A stretch of DNA of 64,000 bases from Tetrahymena thermophila SB210 (GCF_000189635.1 NW_002476484.1:744001-808000); one strand, 5' to 3'. Shown: positions 1 through 15,183, numbered from the stretch's first letter. Translations and numbers: made by a program. Notes: a model not told the origin generated them from the sequence alone.

Positions 1-2856
1 AATTATTTCTCTAGTTTACTGATTACTCGTTGGATTAGTCCACTGTAATCGATTTATTGTTTTAATGAGAAACTTCATGAGTTCTTTCACTGATATCAGA
101 CAGACTCTTTTTCTGTTTCCAATTAAAAGTCCCATTATTTATACTCATCTATTGTGGGAATTATCTTTCTGCTGATCTATAGTCTTAATCATCGTCTTTT
201 AAATATTTCTCTGCATCAGCGTTAATGATGCTTTAATTATAATCATCCTATTAATCATTTTTTAAAAATTAGTTAACTAATTTATTAAATGAGTTGCTTT
301 ATTTAAAAAAGTAAATACATGAATCATCGTGGGTTCTTCAATAGGATTAGTTGTTCGATTGAGAGAAGTATCATTATATTAATGTTACATAATATGCTAA
401 TTTTGATTATTTTATTAAGACTAATTATTGTTAGAAGTGGTATTGTTAGCATTTGACTGAACAGAAGTATCATGAAGACTTGTAGAGTTATCCATGGAAA
501 TGTCTTGCTTGTTCATTTTCTTTGAGGAATTTTATTCTTTACTAATATGGTCTTCATGCTCTTCATCAATTTAGTGTAAATTATTATACATCTTATTATT
601 TTGAAATGCCCTTTCAGCTTCCTCACCATGCTCTATATGCTTTAAAATAGCACATGCAAAGCAGAAGCACATTTCTTCTATATCTAAATTTACTAAAGTT
701 GAAGTCAATTTTCCACCATCAAAGGACATATACATATGCTTAATAGTATCATAATCTAACTATGGATTTAACTCATCGCTGTTATCCTATATTTTTTAAA
801 AAAGATAAAAAATTACTCAATCAAAATCAAGTTTTCTTTGATTTTATTAATACATTATTTTTGCTCTTGATGTTTTTCATAATACTTTTTATCAAACGGT
901 TTTCTTTATAATTTAAAACTAATTGATCATTTTCATCATATTCTACAATTAAGCACTAGTCATCTTGAACATAAGGTACATTTCTTGAATATTTTGCAGT
1001 TTGGGGTCTTCCTTTCTTGTGAATTCCACTCTAATTTTATTATGGCTAATCATTATGCTAAAGTTAACTTGCTAAATCCTTAGCAGTTTAAGCAAGGGTT
1101 TTGCTACCTCCATCTGACTTTTATTTAAGTTTCTCAATTTCCTACTTTTACTTAAAATCTAATTCTTTTTCTTTTTACTAAAGCTTAGATTTTTCTTCTT
1201 CCTACTTTTTAGTTGGAAGACTAATAATTTAACTGTCTTTTTTACTACCTTTAAGAGTATCTTTATCTGTTAATTTAGCAGACCCAGTTTATATATTACT
1301 AACTGCTCTTTAATGATAGGACTCATTAGATTCTCTTGAAGATTAAGTTTAGCTAATACTTTGAGCTTTTTACGTTCCACTGTTAGGTCTTTTTTATGTC
1401 TATGAACTTTATGGTTTTGTCTCTTAAATTTAATAATATTTATTAATAAATACATATATTTTTTAAAAATTTGAATATGATTACATGTGATTGAGCTTGT
1501 TTATTATTTTGAATTGTTTATTTAAGTACTGTTAACAGATTTTTATGCTATTGAGCTTCCACTTATTGTTGAGCTGGTTTGATTTGTCTTAGAATTATTT
1601 AGAGAAGGATTTTTAGTAGAAGTTGAATTACTTGTGATTGAATTTCCACTACCATAGTTACTTTGAGTTTTAGAATATGATTTATTTACTTAGTTGACTG
1701 CTTTATCAACCTTAGCACGCATTTGCGCCTAATTTCTGTATCCAATATTTTACTCCAATTCAAACTCTAAATCTAACTCTTGTAATTCCTAATAAAATAA
1801 ATTAAAATTTAAATATATATTGCATATTCATTAATCTTTTCTTTTTACGTTCTTAAAGGACTCATCAGTCTATTTATTTTCTTTAAATATTTAACGATTA
1901 TTAGCAAAATTATACTAATTGACTAAACTTTCAATAGCTTCTTAAAATTCATCATATCCATCATTGCCATCTTAGCTGTCTATAAAATAATCATATCCAA
2001 TGTTTTATCCTGTGCGCTTCTTTACATGAGAAGTATGAGATTTTATTTATCTTTAATTTCCTTGATAATACATATGGTGATTTGCTCTGTTCTATGTGGA
2101 TACATGAGGCTATGAGTTTTTTCTTTGCAAATTAGGAACAATATTCTACTACCTTTAATTTTTAGTTGTTGCAGGCTACTTTCCTAGAGCATAAAAATGC
2201 TACTTAGAAGGAATTTACTTCGCAGAATTTGCCTTACTCATAGATTTTCCACTTGATTAAAGAGTCTAATTATAATTTTATGCTTAGCTACCAGGAGATA
2301 ATGCATTCCACATAGAATTATTCTCTATTTCTGGGATCATCTCATTCGATATTAAATCTAATAAATCAATTAATTTTGTCTTATGTCCAGGTTAAACCTT
2401 GAATTTTTAAAAAAATTATTTTTAATCCTAGTTTAAAATCAAGTGTAATTAATTAATGATTCTTTTTTATTTGTATTTTCTTACTCTTATTTCATCAAGA
2501 AGGCTGTTTAGCTAATTTTAACTTAAGTAATTAAATTTCTTCAAATCATAGCCATAACCTCTTGATACTAACTCCTTGGCATATCGCTGTAAATTTTAGA
2601 GCTTTAAAATTCTGTACAATGGTATAGATTCTAAATTATTTTTTTCGGATTCATAGTAGTCGCTTATTGAATTTTAATTTTCGTAGGCTACACCTTATTA
2701 TGCAGGACTCTTAATTTACGATATTTGTTTAGAATCATTTAAAGATTTATTGAGTTTTCCTGATTTGCGTACTCCTGTATTTGAAACAGCAGCTTTAACG
2801 TTTTTAATACGAGATTGATGAACTTTATTCTTTTGCTATTCCTCCCACCTCTTCAT
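1..2856 (-). CDS. SAM-like domain protein, Q/N-rich, C-terminus cut by window edge
   Basis: Six exons on the minus strand: 2856-2485, 2397-1849, 1788-1485, 1422-854, 786-319 and 247-1; the last runs off the left edge. Introns are GT-AG and phase-consistent. The start at 2856 has an A-rich context and is the first ATG after an upstream TGA. Residues of about 85-140 fit a SAM domain: a helix with LQRYAKEL, then GYDLKKF, and across the first intron LLDEIRVQPGHKTKL, the typical C-terminal SAM helix with the GH-K pattern. The rest is low-complexity Q/S/N/K-rich sequence, with a short Cys-containing ordered patch (EEMCFCFACAILKH) near 690-640. No motor, kinase or enzyme motif is visible in the part present. 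SAM domains usually mediate protein-protein binding; the function here is unknown. The exon at 1422-854 has several in-frame TAA/TAG, so it is invisible under the standard code. Confidence 0.72.
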
Positions 2857-3069
2857 TATTTTTTACTATTTTAAATTTAGACTTAAATGGAACCTTTCTA
2901 TTTGTTTGCAAGCTTTTGTATATACCTAGTGAGTTTTTACTACTTAATTGCTTATTTAACTATAATAAATAACTTTAAAATATTGATTATCAAAATTTTT
3001 CTTTTTTGTTTTAATTATTGATTGATTTCCTTTATTTAAAATTTTAAAACTCTAAATTAAATAATGAAT

Positions 3070-3720
3070 GAAAAATCAAAAGAGGCAGAAGATAATAGAT
3101 AGTTTATATTAAAATACTTAAAGAATTGTATAAAGATAGTATTTCATTTAGAGAGTTGATAATATCTTCTTCTTCTTCTTGTAATTAAAATTGAATAAAT
3201 ATTTTTAGATAAGTAAAAAATTAATTATTATTTAGAAGTTATAATATTATCTTTAATTTAATCAGATTTCAACCTATAAATCATATTTTATAAATTTATT
3301 TAAAATAAATACTGAATGCAAGTAAATACAGAATATAGATAATTTCTAATAAAACACTTAAAGAATTGTGTAAAGAGAGTATTTTATTTTTGATAATCTA
3401 TAATATCTTTTTCTTAAAATTAAAAATTATTTATTTATTAATTTTTAGATGAATAAAAGTGAGTTATTATTTAGAAGTTAATATATTATCAATCATTTAA
3501 TCAGACAGTTTTCTACTTATAAATCATTTTATAAATTTATTTAAATTAAATAGTGAATTCAAATCAAAAAAGATAGAAGATATAAAAGAACGATAGGTAA
3601 TTTATAATAAAATACTTCAACTATTGTATAAAGACAATATCTCATTTTGAAAATTTATAATATCTTCTTTTTCGTTTAATTAAATTTTTGAAACTTGATA
3701 TATCGGGAAATCAAAATACC
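3070..3720. repeat. Three diverged tandem units of about 245 bp
   Basis: Three imperfect direct copies begin near 3070, 3320 and 3560. Each holds in the same order a cAAA-rich start, AAAATACTTaAAgAATTGTgTAAAG, a TATAATATCTT stretch, and (in the first two) a block ending TTTATAAATTTATTTAAA. The third copy diverges after 3675, where a GC-richer insert with a small hairpin begins. No open frame of note lies in these units. They fill part of the space upstream of the SAM-protein gene and downstream of the K+ channel gene. Confidence 0.6.
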
Positions 3721-3755
3721 GACACACTATGATGTGTGCGAGTCTACTGTTTTTT
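3690..3755 (+). other. GC-richer hairpin followed by a T8 run
   Basis: Within very AT-rich DNA, 3718-3742 forms a short hairpin (CACAC, loop TATGAT, GTGTG, with flanking CG pairs), followed at 3750 by eight T. A hairpin plus oligo-T is the shape of an RNA polymerase III transcript end, so a small RNA is possible, but no known family (tRNA, U6, telomerase RNA) was recognised and no internal A/B box is evident. It may just be an insertion in the third repeat unit. Confidence 0.25.
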
Positions 3756-4089
3756 TTAATTTTTCAAAAATAATTTTTTATGATGAATAATTTTTATGTA
3801 ATTTATTTACAAATTTTAATTTTTACTAATTTAATCATATTCCAACATATAAATAATTTTTATAAACTAATTCTAATTGTATATTTATTAACTAATTATA
3901 TATTTTTTATAATAATTCGGATCTTACTTACTCACTCAGTTTGTTAAATAATATTTTGTTAATTTTTCTAAAATAAATTTATTATTTGTAAAATATATAA
4001 ATTAATTAATTAATATATCACAAACTTTATTTTATTTTAGTTAGTTTTATGATTAAATTTAGAAATTTAATATTTTTAGCTTTGAAATA

Positions 4090-7000
4090 TCATGCTATAT
4101 CAAATATTGACTTTTCTTGGCTTTTCCTAACAGGTAATTAATTATTATTGGCTCTGGCCCCAATTCCATAAGCAACACACGTAGGATTATATTCTATAAG
4201 CAAGTTATGCTTATAGTCTTCAGTTACTATTAAGTTTAATCTTCTTACTGCTTTGACAACTTTAATATCGTTAATAATGCGATTAAACTTGTTCATGTTT
4301 TAAGCCTTTGCTTTATTTTTTCTTTGATTAAGAGAGAACTTGAGTTTATCCAAAATTTTTGATAAATTATTATGGGGAAAAAACTTTGAATATTCCTTCT
4401 AGATATCAAAATTATCCATAATATTGCCTTCTTTATCGTTTTAAGTCTAAAATAATTATTAGTTGATTTGTTAATATTGATAGTCGTTATGCTAGTTTGA
4501 ATTAATTTAGCTTATTTTTTCTCCTTATTATTAAACTTGCTGGTACGGGGACAGGTGCTACATATATTAGTCGTTGAGATTATTAACAATTATCGATTTT
4601 TTTTCTTTATTATTATTTCTGTTTATTTTTGAATCTTCCCTCTCACTAAAGATATTATTATTATTATCATTGTTTTAAATTCTAGAGAATCTGATGTTAA
4701 AATTTTTACTTTTAGTAGAAATACTCCTATCACTACGTTTATCTAAATCAGCACAATTTATGGATGAAATATTATGTTCATTATTATCATAATCAATTGT
4801 TTTTGTGATATTTAGATTTTTTGTGTTTATATCGAGATCACTGTCCTTTCTTTAATCAATCAAATGACACTCAATAGAAGCTGTATCTCTTTCAGATTTA
4901 CTCGTATATCTCTTTTTATAATTATTTCTACTAGATTGAACTGCCTCAATTGGTAATTAAATACTGCTGTTTTCTATTAAAGATAGACGAATTTCTACCT
5001 TTTATGCTAGTTTATCTATTTTTTTATTCACTTTTTTATTAATTTTATTCAATAATTTTTTTTCTTGTTTCTCATTGAGTTCATCGAGAATTTCTTTAAC
5101 AGGTTCTTTATTAGTTTCTTTAGAAGTTTATTTTATGGTTTATCTTTTCTTTTGAGCATTTTTGGACTGTATCATAGAATTTTCCAAATCTCTTGAGACA
5201 GCTAATTCTGAATTTCTTCGATCGATGTCATCTAAATTAAGCATTCTACTTCTCTACTAAATGATATTTTTCTCCTAAAAACTTTCATCATCTAAGATAT
5301 ATTCCACATTGCAAAACTCAGACTTAGTGACACTTGTCTTATCAAAAGAATTTGAATCATCTTCTTCATCTTAATATTAATTAACTCCATCATACCTTGT
5401 TTCAAATGAACTCTCTTCTTCATCATCGTCATCACTCTAATCTGAAAATAACCTTTTTTTGATTTCTAAGTACTCTTTTTTGTTTAAAATGACAAGTTTC
5501 CTTTATTTAAAATTAATTTATAAATTATTTTTATTTTAATATCTAAAAATTTACTATTTTGCTTTTCTTCTCTCGCTTTTTTCTCTTGGTTAAAATAGAG
5601 AAAATGAATATTTTAATGCTACAAACTATCTATCTCTGTTAAGATGAGTTAGTTGACACAAAGAAGCTATATGTCCTTACTTTTTGCATGTGTAACATTC
5701 AAGACCTAAAGAAGAATAGTCTTTATAAAAAATAATCTACTCATTTATCATTTTAAATCTTTAAAAATCCTCATCATTTTATTTTAACACGTCAATTAAA
5801 TCTTGTCTAGATATTTTGTACAGAGTTGATAAGTTCACACTTCTTGCGGTTGCAGTTCTACTTAAACCCGAAAATAAAGATATTTCCCCAAATAGTTGAT
5901 TTTAAGTTAAAGTGTTAATAACAATTGAACTTTCTGAACCTTACTTTTAGTTTTAAATTTCTACTATTCCGTTTTCTATAAGATAGAGCGCACAGTCATC
6001 GACTTAATTTTCTTTAAAAATAATTTCATTAGGAGAAACAAGCACTTCTTTCATAATCATTACGATTCTATTAATCGTCTCATTTGAAAATTATTTAGTG
6101 AATATCAAATACTTTTTTAAAACTCTACTGTTGACCTCATTAGTCACTTCCTCCCTTAGTTTATTAGATAACTTGTTAAAAACCTTATCTTCTATTTCTT
6201 TATTTCTATCTTTTTATTCTTCAGCCAAAAAATATAAATAATGTCTGATACGACTCTTTAATTCAACATTAACGTTTTTTCTATTCAAATATCTTTATTT
6301 TTTTAAAAATTATTTGTAAAAAACAAACTAATTAATTCCAATTTTATTTATCAATTAATTAAAATCAACTAAATTAAATTTATTCATATAATAAAATATT
6401 TTTATTTATGCTAATTAAAATATTAATTTAACTAACTATAAATTAGTTAATAAAGTATGATATAAAATTTATTTTAAGATGTATGTTAGTAAGTATTTAT
6501 TAAAAAAATTAATGTATGAACTAAATTGACCTTTAATTTATAATAATGTTTTATTTTAAAAAGAAGTTGTATAATAAACAATTAACTAATTAATTTATTT
6601 ATTACCTTTAAATAGTTGCAACGTTATCAGTTAGTTCTTAAGTGTCTCTTTCAATAGCTTATAGTATGATACCAATATTATTGATAGAGTAAGCAAAAAC
6701 ACAACTCATAAATATCATCATAATTGAAACAAATAAAGCCTCAATATAATTACAAGCTGATATATCTCCATAGCCAACTATATTATATTATAAAGAAGTT
6801 TAATATGATCATATCAATTGCCTAATATATATATATGTATGCATACCTGTAGTCATAGTAGTTACTGACCAATACAATGAATAAATATATTTTGTGTACC
6901 AATCTTCATTTTAAATTTAAATTTTTGTAATCCAAGTAACTTAAAAATTATAATATCCCTCAATTAAAGCTAATTAATACCACAGAATACTCACTAATAA

Positions 7001-8520
7001 TTTAATTTATGAATTATAACTAAGAAAATTAGATATTTATTGAATTTACCAATATGAGCAGCTAAGACGACAAGTAGAATATTGTTTACAAGTCTAAGCA
7101 AGTGCTTTTAGGAGTCTTTAAGGGCAGAAACACTTTATAACATGTGACTCTTTTACTTTAAACCAAATATTTTTGAAAATACTAGGGCATTTTTAAATTA
7201 AGAAATAAATTAGTCATCAACTCCTGGAGAGATATTACTTGAAGTAAAAATAATTTTAAAAATTAGCATAATAACGCATATAGTATCTGTTACAAATAGT
7301 GACTTAAAATATTTTTTTGCAATGAGCTTTCTGTCTAAAACTATTAAATCCTTATTAAAATATGCAGTGTTTAAATTGACTACAATATCACCAATAAAAA
7401 GGTAAAGTGCTAGTTAAAAGAATTCTTAGATAGGTTTTTAGCTAGTTTGTATTTCCTACCCAAAGAATATTAAAATAGAGTAGAAAAAAAGAAATAACAC
7501 TGTGAAAATAATCTAAATAGCATCCCAAATTAATCTGTACGAGGAGGTTGGCATAAATACTTTTAAAATAGACCAACGCTTAGTTTTTTTAAAAATTCGA
7601 TTAAGGAGTAAAATGAATTTGGAGTGCTGCTTTTGCTTTTGCTTTTATTTGAAAAAAAAAGCTTTATCTTTTATTAAGTCATATGCTTCTATCTTCAAGT
7701 GAGTGAGATTCCTTACTTGAGAATTATGGAGAATTTTATATATGAATTCTTTAAACTGAAGTTCTATTCTTTGCATCCTATCTAAAGAGTTTTTAAGTAC
7801 CTTCATAATAATTTTATTTCCTTTCTCAAAATCTTCTTATTGTTTAACTTATAATTACTCGACTATTTAACTTTTTATTACTTGAGTTAGTCTTTTTTTT
7901 GCCTTAGGATTTGTGAAATCTGTGATTGACCGCGGCCTATTTTGAGCAAAAGTACTTTCTTTTAATGGGCTTATAGCATTTGCATCATTTGACTTTCTAT
8001 GATCATATTTAATTGATAGCTAAGGACTTTAGCATTCTAAATATTTTGATTATTACTTAATCAACTATCCTGTTCCCATAGTTTAAGAGTTATAATTACA
8101 CCCATTAAAGCTAAGCTAAGCTAATTTATCTTCCATCTATAAAGGGTATTTTAAACTTTCTTCCATTTTATTTTAACTATTTTACTGATACAATATATTG
8201 TTTTGTGATTTTTTTGTGAATATGTTTTCAGGGTTGTTCTATTCGTTTTAAAATAATTAAGGTTTTATAGGTTTTCTAGGGCTAGGAGATCTTTTAACTG
8301 ATTTCCGAAAAATTTCTGAGTTATCCATAGCGTTTAATGGATTTTCTGTTAAGTTTACTGACTCTTAATCATCTGCTTAAATATCTTAATCTTCCCCCTT
8401 GTGCCCATTAATGATAAAAGAAGGCACATTTTTAAAAAGCAGATTTTGAGACTGTCTATTATTATTCTTTGTTGAAATATTCTATTCTGTTTCTATAGGA
8501 CTGTTCTGAAGCTATTTCAT
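4090..8520 (-). CDS. Cyclic-nucleotide-binding K+ channel with C-terminal CCHC knuckle
   Basis: Five exons: 8520-7050, 6993-6847, 6777-6606, 6292-5555 and 5500-4090, giving 1312 codons plus TGA. The first 320 residues are a Q/N/S-rich cytoplasmic tail. Membrane segments follow at about 330-354, 370-386, 405-426 and 475-500. The pore loop reads SLYWSVTTMTTVGYGD, with the K+ selectivity filter TVGYGD near 538-543, split by the third-exon intron. After the last helix comes a C-linker and a cyclic-nucleotide-binding domain (about 660-775) with the phosphate-binding cassette FGEISLFSGLSRTATARS. At 796-809 a C-x2-C-x4-H-x4-C zinc knuckle follows. The 480-residue tail is acidic, Ser/Lys/Asn-rich and probably disordered. 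The would-be S4 region lacks the regular Arg series, so voltage sensing is doubtful. It should act as a plasma or ciliary membrane K+ channel gated or tuned by cyclic nucleotides. The start at 8520 follows an in-frame open but Met-less leader. Confidence 0.88.
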
Positions 8521-9094
8521 TATCCTTCTCTCAAAGATTGCTTTTGATTACAAATTATTTCAATCCTACCTCTTAGAGTAATTAATTATTAATTTGTTTA
8601 AAGTAGAACTATTTAAATTAATAATTAATTGATTTTTGGTTATTCTCTTTGTAAAGTTATTAATAAAAAAATTTTCTTCTTCTTCTATGATTTTATCTTT
8701 ATTACTATTTAATTTAATTTTTATTAACATAAAATGAATGAAATAACTCTTAATAGTTTTTTGTAGTTAATTTTATTATTAATCAAATAGTTAATTAATT
8801 TACTTCATATAATCAAAATTAATTATATTTATTAAACAACTAACTAAAGTTTAGCCTTGATTAAGAATTCATATAATGTTCTATTTCAACATTTTCTTCA
8901 TTAATTAGTTAATTAATTCAAAAAAAATATTATAATTCAAATGTAAGTTTTCTAGGAATAAACTACTATATAAATAAAAAGAAAAAGTTATCTATTTTTT
9001 ATAAATACTTTACAAATAAAATCATTTCAAGTTTACAGTTTTTGAAAGAAAATAAAAATTTGAATAGAATTTGAGTATAAATAATACAAATATT
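8521..9094. other. Intergenic spacer, nothing recognised
   Basis: Very AT-rich DNA between two minus-strand genes, holding the 5' leader of the K+ channel gene and the 3' flank of the double-CNBD gene. ATTAATTA-type motifs are frequent, but no coding pattern, repeat or RNA gene was seen. Confidence 0.6.
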
Positions 9095-12000
9095 TCATTA
9101 ATTTTATAGGTTAAAGCTGTTTATTTTTTTATGAATTCCTAAGTAATTACTATTCTATATATTACTTTTTGGTTAAGACATGAAGGTAAAGAAAGAAGAA
9201 ACACTAGAGTTTTATTAATTATTTTTTACTTTAGCAGTAAGAGGAGATTTAATGTTAGAATTGTTTAAATTATTATTTTATGTGTTTATTTGGTTTATAC
9301 TTTTAATTAAATCCTGGGCATTCAAAGTTGAAAATTTCTTTATTTAATTTACTGGTATTTAGCCTGTTTTGTAAGGTACAGTAGTTATGCTTTTGAATTT
9401 AATTAATGGTTTGTTATATAACTATTATGAATGCTAATTTATTTTTTCTTTTGCATTTATAAGAAAACTTAGCTTCTCTTTAATCAAAAATTTACTATCT
9501 ATCCCATATCTTTCTTTTACAGTGTTTTTTTATTTTGTTTCATAAAGTATCGATTAAGATTAAGAGTTTCTAGATTTATTTAAGTTATTATTTTTATCTA
9601 TTTAGTTGTTTCTGCTATCTTCTTTAAGTGAGCGAGTAATACTGTAAGGTCCTCCTTAAGAAGCAGACTTATGATGGATTGCACTTCTTTTAGTGTTTAT
9701 ATAATACAAAGAGCTTTTAGTAGTAAGTTTATCAAATTAATTGTATTTATCTTAATTATATGCTGCTGATTATAGTTACTACTGCTTGTTTGAGCTTTCA
9801 ATGAAGTTGGCTATTTTTGGTGGACTTTAAAAATCCTAAACTATATCACCTGTTTGTACAATTTTTATAGTAAAGTCATTATGATCAATACCAAGATACC
9901 CATTTCTAGATAAATTAATTTGATTAGCGTCATTTTAATTTTAATGATATTGATTTTATTCAACGATGCAATTTTTAAAACTATGTTAAAAATATATTAT
10001 TTATTTATTTAAAATCTCACAAATAAACATTTATTTACTTTTAGATTAAAGCACTTTAAGCTCTGGAATGATTTGGGGAATTTATTTTCATAGGAGTCTG
10101 CTAATTTGATCTGGCTTTTTGTATTTTGTTCTTGTTTGTCTGTGGTTTATTCACAATTTATTGGGTGTTATTAAATGTTTAAGATCCTTTAAATTTTAAA
10201 GACGAGTGTGATTCAGTAAATTAATTGTAAGTGTTTATTGGAGTTTCCAAGTTATGTTATTCTTTTGGTGTTTTTAAAGTTATTTATGAAACAGATCTCC
10301 CACTTTTATATTTTTTTTTCATTTTCCTAATTTTTATAAATAAAAATTACCAAAAAACATAAAAAAAATAGCTACTATTTGTGTAGTAATTTACTTGATA
10401 AATAGATTTGGGTTTAAGTTCATATTTACTTCAGGGTATAAATAATCTTCAACGAAATTATCAAATTGGCTATAATTTTCATTTTCAAACTTTAAAGTAG
10501 ATCTCTTCTAAATGGATAAAGGAGAAATTTACAAATGATCTCTTTTATAGGTTGTTATAGGAGTTAGTGTATTTTTGCTTTAAAAAATTTAACATGTCTT
10601 TTCTTCCTTATATAGCTCAAACAAATTTTTTTTCATTTTTTTTGTGTTCAAAATGTCGTCTTCTTCCTTCATAATTTCTGAAATTTGTGTATCTTATCTG
10701 TTATTTTGAGGAGTATTTGTTCTCTTATCATTATCTTTAGAGTGCTTTAACTCTTTAATCTTTTTGCTAATTAAACTACAGTAATATTATTCGTATTCTT
10801 CATTTTCCTAAGTTTTCATTTTTATTGTTTTTAGATTTTCTTGGATAATACTTTCGCTAAGTTTGTCACACTCAATAAAAGCTTTGAAATTATTATAGAA
10901 AAAATCCTTTTTAATTTTAAGAAAAATGCACTGAGTTTTTGCATAGGCTGATGTAACTCTTATTCCTTGTTGTCTCTTATAAATTATGCCATCTTCTCCA
11001 AAATACTAACCCTTTTCTAATCAAAATAATTTAAAGATTGATTGTAAATCTATTTAATTGCATTTACCTAAAATAGCTGCTTTCAGTTTATATACCTGAA
11101 ATTCAGAAATGCTATTTACTTGTGTCTGATCTTAATAAATAGGATTAACATCCATATCTTCACTTGGTAATTTTAAATCTTAGTAAAAATAGTTTTGATA
11201 AATTTCAACCTATCCTTTCTCAATAAAATATATGTAATCAGCTGTATCATTCATTTTAAAAATATCTGTGTGACTATTGCATATTTAAACATGTGTTTAG
11301 CTAGCAAATATATTTATCATATGCTTGCTCATAGTTTTGAACATATAGTTTATATCTCTTAGTCTAGACACAAACCTCTATTTTAAAAATGTTTAAATAT
11401 TTTCATAAAATTTTAGAGTGATGAATTAATGCGAATATGTTTATAATTGAGCAATTTTAAAAAATATTAAAAGACTTATTACTATTATATTTATTTTCTA
11501 TTTAGATAGCAAAGGTATAAATTATTTTTAAACAAAATCTATTTAATCTTACTTATTGATAGATGCTCAATTATTTTTTAGTTAAATTAGCTTTTTTTGC
11601 ATTTATATTTTGGTAATGAAAGGAAAGAAAAAATATTTACATCTTCTGAATAAAATTTATTGTTTATCTCTGTAGAATAAGCTTTTGCAGGTAATATTGC
11701 AAATTCACAATCTGTCTTACACACTATTGTGGCTGATCTTGGTATATTAAACTCTACACCAATTTCACCAAAATATTCATTTTATTTTAGGACTTTAGCA
11801 CAGAAAAATTATGGATGAATTAAGTTAATGGTTTGTATATCGTATCCCCAAGGCTATTAAGCTTCTTCATCTTCTTACTCATCTCCATCATCATCGTCAT
11901 CATCATCACTTGGATTTTTATAAACTCTTTTAATTGAAAAATTTGGATTGTCATGCTGTTCAAATATATTTTTTAGCTCTTTATGTCTATTCTGTAAGCT

Positions 12001-12582
12001 TTGTAATTTCTTTTAAGCACTTCTTTTAATATCCATAGAATATCTATTGAATTCATAATTTGTATCAGGCAAAAGTACGCAAACCTATCCTATAAATTAG
12101 AAAAACACAATAATTTAATTTAAAAATGATTTTATTAAATATTAACAATTTTTATGACTATCTTGAATTGAGATGACAAAAAAATTATACCTTTCATTAT
12201 AAAAAAAATAGAATCAGAATCATCATCATAATTGAATACTGTAGAATACTTAGGCTTCTGAACATATTCTAAATACCTCAATAAATTCATGTAATTACTA
12301 AAATTATTTTATTTCTTTATTTCTTTAAAAAACCCATTAATTTCTGCAAGATTTTTCTCAATAACATAGAGGTCTTCTTCTTGTTTCAACTTGTCTGATT
12401 TTCTTTAATATCATGTAAAAATGAAATCAAAATAAATAGTTTGCAGTTTTTAAACCAAAAATATTCCAAGTGAAATAAAATTAATACTTTAAAGCATTCA
12501 CACACATGCTGTAGGATATCTAATAAATAATATCGCTGTCAAATATTAGACTTAGCAGCTCTTTTCTCTCCTCGACATCCAT
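9095..12582 (-). CDS. Double cyclic-nucleotide-binding-domain protein
   Basis: Seven exons: 12582-12488, 12402-12191, 12089-11641, 11497-11068, 11016-10395, 10326-10039 and 9980-9095, giving 993 codons plus TGA. No membrane segment was seen, so it is probably a soluble effector. CNBD 1 (about 60-245) has the beta-roll phrase DSIFFIMKG and a good phosphate-binding cassette, FGEIGVEFNIPRSAT, at about 209-223. Its two halves are separated by an unusual insert of about 85 residues that includes a run of seven Asp. CNBD 2 (about 295-470) opens with DTADYIYFIEKGQVEIY but its cassette, YFGEDGIIYKRQQGIRVTS, is eroded, so it may not bind ligand. The C-terminal 400 residues are Q/N/S/K-rich. A PKA-regulatory-like inhibitor sequence was not found. 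The acceptor at 11498 is the least certain splice site: an alternative long exon reading exists there. Confidence 0.82.
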
Positions 12583-13990
12583 TTTATTAGCAATTTATGT
12601 GATATTTTGCTTATTTATTCAATCTTTTAGAGAAATTGTTTACTATAATATGTATAGCTTTTTAAAAGCGATCTCAAATCATTAATTCGATATATTAAAT
12701 GATTGTAAATTAATTAATATCTACGAAATAAAATTCTTTGATTATATTTTTACATTAATTATTATTGGTTATTAATTTATCATTTGATAAATTAAGTATT
12801 TCAATTTAATATTTAAAAAAGGTAAATAAGCTTTCTTTTACACATTATTTAAGTAAATTATTATTAAATTTAATTTTTCTATATCACTTATGTCAAATAT
12901 AAATCAAATATTTCTATATTTAATCTTATACCATTAATTTATATAAATGAGCAAAATATATATTTAAGTTTTTTTAAAATGATTTTTTCTAATTTTTTAA
13001 AGAATCTACTTTTTTTAATAAACATACATAAATAATTTATAAAATATAACAATTTAAATATTTAAATAAAATATGGAAAAAAAAATAGAAATTAATTCAT
13101 TAAAAAATTTTCTATTATAATTGAAAAAAAAATATATGAAAAATATTAATCTTTCTAATAAATTTTTAAAAATTTATATTTTTAATTAATTTGTTTTTTG
13201 GTTTTTTGTTGATTAGATTTTATATTAGCCTTTGAGATAAATTATATTAGGATATTCCAATAATGTATTAAATTAATAATCTAATTTATATAACATTTGG
13301 AAAAATGATAGAAAAATAAAAATAAAATATAATATTTATTTATTAATTTATTTTTTGAAGTAGTAAATGTAAAAATTTTATTAATTTTCATAAATTAAAA
13401 ATAGAATTTTTATTTAATATTTATTAATTTGAATATAATTTGATAACAACATAGTAAAAATTTAAGTTGATTTTAAAATTGTAATAAAAAAACTATTTAA
13501 AATAGAACTAACTAATTTATTTACATTTTATTAAAAATAGTTACTTACTCATTATTTAGTAATATTAGAGTTATAATTAAATTTTTGTAACACATTTTTT
13601 CTTTAATTAATCTAGAAAAAAATAATTGCTATGTTTTTTTATTAGAAAAGTTCAAATAAATTTGTATTTAAAGTACTTGATTTTAAACAAGCATTTATAA
13701 ATGCAAAATACAACTTAAAAAAAAAAAACATTTAAAATCTTTTAATAATTTATGTAAAATTTTAAGTTTTCATTATAAATAAATCAAATAATAATAAAAA
13801 TGTTCTTTAATTTATTTTTTAATATAATAATAGAGTCTGAAGAGCTTAATTTTATTTTTGAGTAATTAAATTTTCTGGAAAAATTCCTTCTGGTAAATTA
13901 AATTAGAGTTGCGGTGATTGTTAAAATGTTATTAAATAATTAAAATAATAAATATCAAATATTAAATTCTAACATATCAAAACTCACAAA
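12583..13990. promoter_or_regulatory. Divergent intergenic region, 1.4 kb
   Basis: This separates the minus-strand double-CNBD gene from the plus-strand OYE gene, so it must hold both promoters. It is almost pure A/T with many T- and A-runs. There is no open frame with coding character, no RNA gene and no clear repeat. The OYE start at 13991 is preceded by AACTCACAAA. Confidence 0.5.
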
Positions 13991-15183
<1,193 letters not shown>

